Assembly (NCBI GenBank): GCA_963846585.1
Contig: CAWJWO010000015.1
Span: 310,001-374,000, forward strand
Direction of reading: 5' to 3'
Length of the DNA stretch: 64,000 nt
Source: JAAUTT01 sp963846585
GTDB taxonomy: Bacteria; Bacteroidota; Bacteroidia; Bacteroidales; JAAUTT01
Positions 63,039 to 64,000 of this stretch are shown one piece after another. The notes beneath the pieces were generated by a model. It did not search any database and was not told the origin of the DNA. It saw only the letters and a list, made by a program, of their open reading frames with translations. A program made the position numbers and the translations under genes. How positions within the stretch are numbered: the first letter of the stretch is position 1; each line of letters opens with the position of its first letter.

Positions 63039-63488
63039 ATGGTTTTAAAAGATATAATGTCAATCTCCGGGTCAAATGGTTTATACCGTTTTATAACAAA
63101 ATCAAGGAATGGTATAATAGTTGAAGGATTATCAGATAAAAAACGCTTTCATTCCCCGTCATCAGCCAAAGTTAGTGCATTGGAAGATATATCGGTATAT
63201 ACCAGTGAAAGGGATGTGCCACTCAAAGAGATATTTCAAAGTATTTTTAAGAAAGAAAACGGTAGCCAGACAATTGACCCAAAATCAGAAAATGAAAAAC
63301 TAAAGAAGTATTTTGAAGAAATAGTCCCTGATTATGATAAAGATAGAGTTTATGTATCAGATATTAAAAAAATATTTGTTTGGTATAATATTTTAAACAG
63401 CCTTAAAATGGTGGATATCGAAATTGACGAAGATAATTCCGGGAATAAGGATAAATCTGACGATCAGGTTGAAAAAACAGAAGAATAA
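63039..63488 (+). CDS. DUF5606 domain protein
   Basis: A 149-residue soluble protein of the Bacteroidota-specific DUF5606 family. The N-terminus LKDIMSISGSNGLYRFITKSRNGIIVEGL is conserved. The middle DVPLKEIFQSIFKKENG and the C-terminal DRVYVSDIKKIFVWYNIL follow. The charged acidic tail (DIEIDEDNSGNKDK) is variable. Function unknown. Confidence 0.9.
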   Translation: MVLKDIMSISGSNGLYRFITKSRNGIIVEGLSDKKRFHSPSSAKVSALEDISVYTSERDVPLKEIFQSIFKKENGSQTIDPKSENEKLKKYFEEIVPDYDKDRVYVSDIKKIFVWYNILNSLKMVDIEIDEDNSGNKDKSDDQVEKTEE

Positions 63489-63516
63489 TATATATATATA
63501 AGCAAATTTAATTAAT

Positions 63517-63707
63517 TTGGCACAATATTTGATGTATACAAAATATAATAATTAAATTTGTAACAAAATACAATTTCAATCGTTATATATATAAATAAAC
63601 AAATTTGAACATTTAAAATATTTAAAATAGTAGTAGTTTAGTTTTAGTTAGTTAGTAGTAGTTTCTGTGTTAGGAGTGTCGTCGTGATGATGACACTTTC
63701 TTTTTTT
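63517..63707 (+). ncRNA. Candidate small RNA with a sigma54-like promoter
   Basis: In the gene-free stretch 63489-63850 there is TGGCAC(n5)TTGA at 63517-63531, one base off the sigma54 consensus TGGCAC(n5)TTGC. The expected start is near 63542. The transcript would cross TAGTAG-type words (about 63631-63663) and end at the terminator hairpin 63675-63697 plus its T-run, about 165 nt. No ORF with a plausible start is present. The sigma54 call is a sequence match only. Confidence 0.4.
63675..63707 (+). terminator. Intrinsic terminator of the candidate small RNA
   Basis: A 9-bp stem (AGTGTCGTC and its near-complement, one G-U pair; arms 63675-63683 and 63689-63697) with a 5-nt loop is followed by a TTTCTTTTTTT run. 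Confidence 0.65.
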
Positions 63708-63728
63708 ATGGACATCCCCTAAATTAGT

Positions 63729-63853
63729 CGTAAGTAATAAGTCGTAAGTAGTAAGTATAAAATGATTAGGTGATTAGGTGATTAAGTAATATTACAACCT
63801 GCAACTTGTAACAATCAACTTACGACATACGACTTACTACTTACGACTTATTA
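63729..63853. repeat. CTTACGACTTA and GATTAGGTGATTA word repeats before the dapA stop
   Basis: TAGTCGTAAGTAATAAGTCG words, then GATTAGGTGATTAAG words, then the inverse-complement CTTACGACATACGACTTAC words run up to and include the TAA stop (63851-63853) of the minus-strand dapA gene. The two outer tracts are inverted copies and could pair. Confidence 0.65.
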
Positions 63854-64000
63854 TAATAAAGCTGCCAATTCAGATATTTTATTATAGAGATTTTCAGATA
63901 TTGTTGTTAATGGCAGCCTCACAACATTTTCGATTAAGCCTTTCTGGTGTAAAATAGCTTTAACTCCCGCCGGGCTCCCCTCACTAAAAATAGCATTTAT
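63851..64000 (-). CDS. dapA: 4-hydroxy-tetrahydrodipicolinate synthase (C-terminal end only)
   Basis: A 49-residue C-terminal fragment, open to the right edge. It reads INAIFSEGSPAGVKAILHQK, then GLIENVVRLPLTTISENLYNKISEL. The SPAGVKAIL segment and the VRLPL stretch are characteristic of DapA C-termini in Bacteroidota. DapA makes the lysine/diaminopimelate precursor from pyruvate and aspartate semialdehyde. The rest of the gene lies beyond the window. Confidence 0.8.
   Translation of the reverse strand: MNAIFSEGSPAGVKAILHQKGLIENVVRLPLTTISENLYNKISELAALL

Noticed and set aside
1..64000. tRNA, rRNA or a phage/transposase cluster
   Set aside because: I saw no cloverleaf-like sequence, rRNA signature or transposase/integrase motif; only the MITE-like element hints at mobility.

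Overview
The window is a 64 kb, AT-rich piece of a chromosome from a member of the Bacteroidota, probably an uncultured environmental lineage. The evidence is a type IX secretion (T9SS) set (PorP/SprF-like and PorE-like proteins and a PKD cargo with a gliding-type C-terminal domain), a long NusB, DUF5606, DUF1573 and DUF349 proteins, a BspA-like leucine-rich-repeat protein, promoters of the TAnnTTTG type, and start codons without Shine-Dalgarno sequences. I saw no rRNA, tRNA, CRISPR array, phage or intact insertion sequence. Most genes are housekeeping.

Layout. 1-7.9 kb: a BspA-like LRR protein that runs off the left edge, a frameshifted carboxypeptidase-regulatory-domain protein, ribH, an APH-kinase/RapZ-domain fusion, a YggS-type PLP protein and a PIF1-like helicase with HRDC. 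8-13.2 kb: a secreted protein with four CBM48-type modules translationally coupled to a two-lobed aspartic protease, then a GH31 glycosidase gene broken by four frameshifts. 13.4-15.9 kb: a coupled ABC-2 exporter operon with a LolA-like protein. 16.1-21.3 kb: a large GH2/discoidin lipoprotein and a PQQ-type propeller protein. 21.5-26.2 kb: proC and an arginine cluster (argB, argD, argC, GNAT acetyltransferase). 26.5-30.9 kb: a lipoprotein, a small exported protein and a TerB-like/ABCG transporter. 31-38.6 kb: an SDR enzyme, the T9SS-linked cluster and a frameshifted TPR gene. 38.7-46.7 kb: a lipoprotein, a YjbQ protein and a nucleotide-sugar operon (ugd, uxs, rfbA, rfbC, rfbD, phosphohexomutase). 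46.8-53.7 kb: a response regulator, rpsA, a STAS protein, a ribonuclease Z remnant, guaA, an RlmL-like methyltransferase and a SiaB/SiaC pair. 53.9-59.5 kb: yidC, pyrG and a DUF349 protein. 59.6-63.5 kb: nusB, a DUF1573 lipoprotein, yajC, a YbbR protein, coaE and a DUF5606 protein. The right edge holds the 3' end of dapA.

The most unusual signals are non-coding. Many gene borders carry short degenerate 'word' repeats (CTTGGTTCCTGG, GCACTATGCACT, AACAACTA, CTACTTTTC, ATTACTGATTACT, CTTACGACTTA, TTTGCAAATT families). Several abut or supply the stop codon of the adjacent gene. Other notable items are a 44-codon ribonuclease Z remnant that contains a near-perfect intrinsic terminator just before guaA, a 124-bp palindromic MITE-like element, a possible small RNA with a sigma54-like promoter and a strong terminator, and three genes with single-base frameshifts.

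Functional themes are envelope and surface carbohydrate biology (T9SS, nucleotide sugars, secreted glycosidases, YidC/YajC), partner-switch signalling (STAS, SiaB/SiaC, a single-domain response regulator) and core metabolism.
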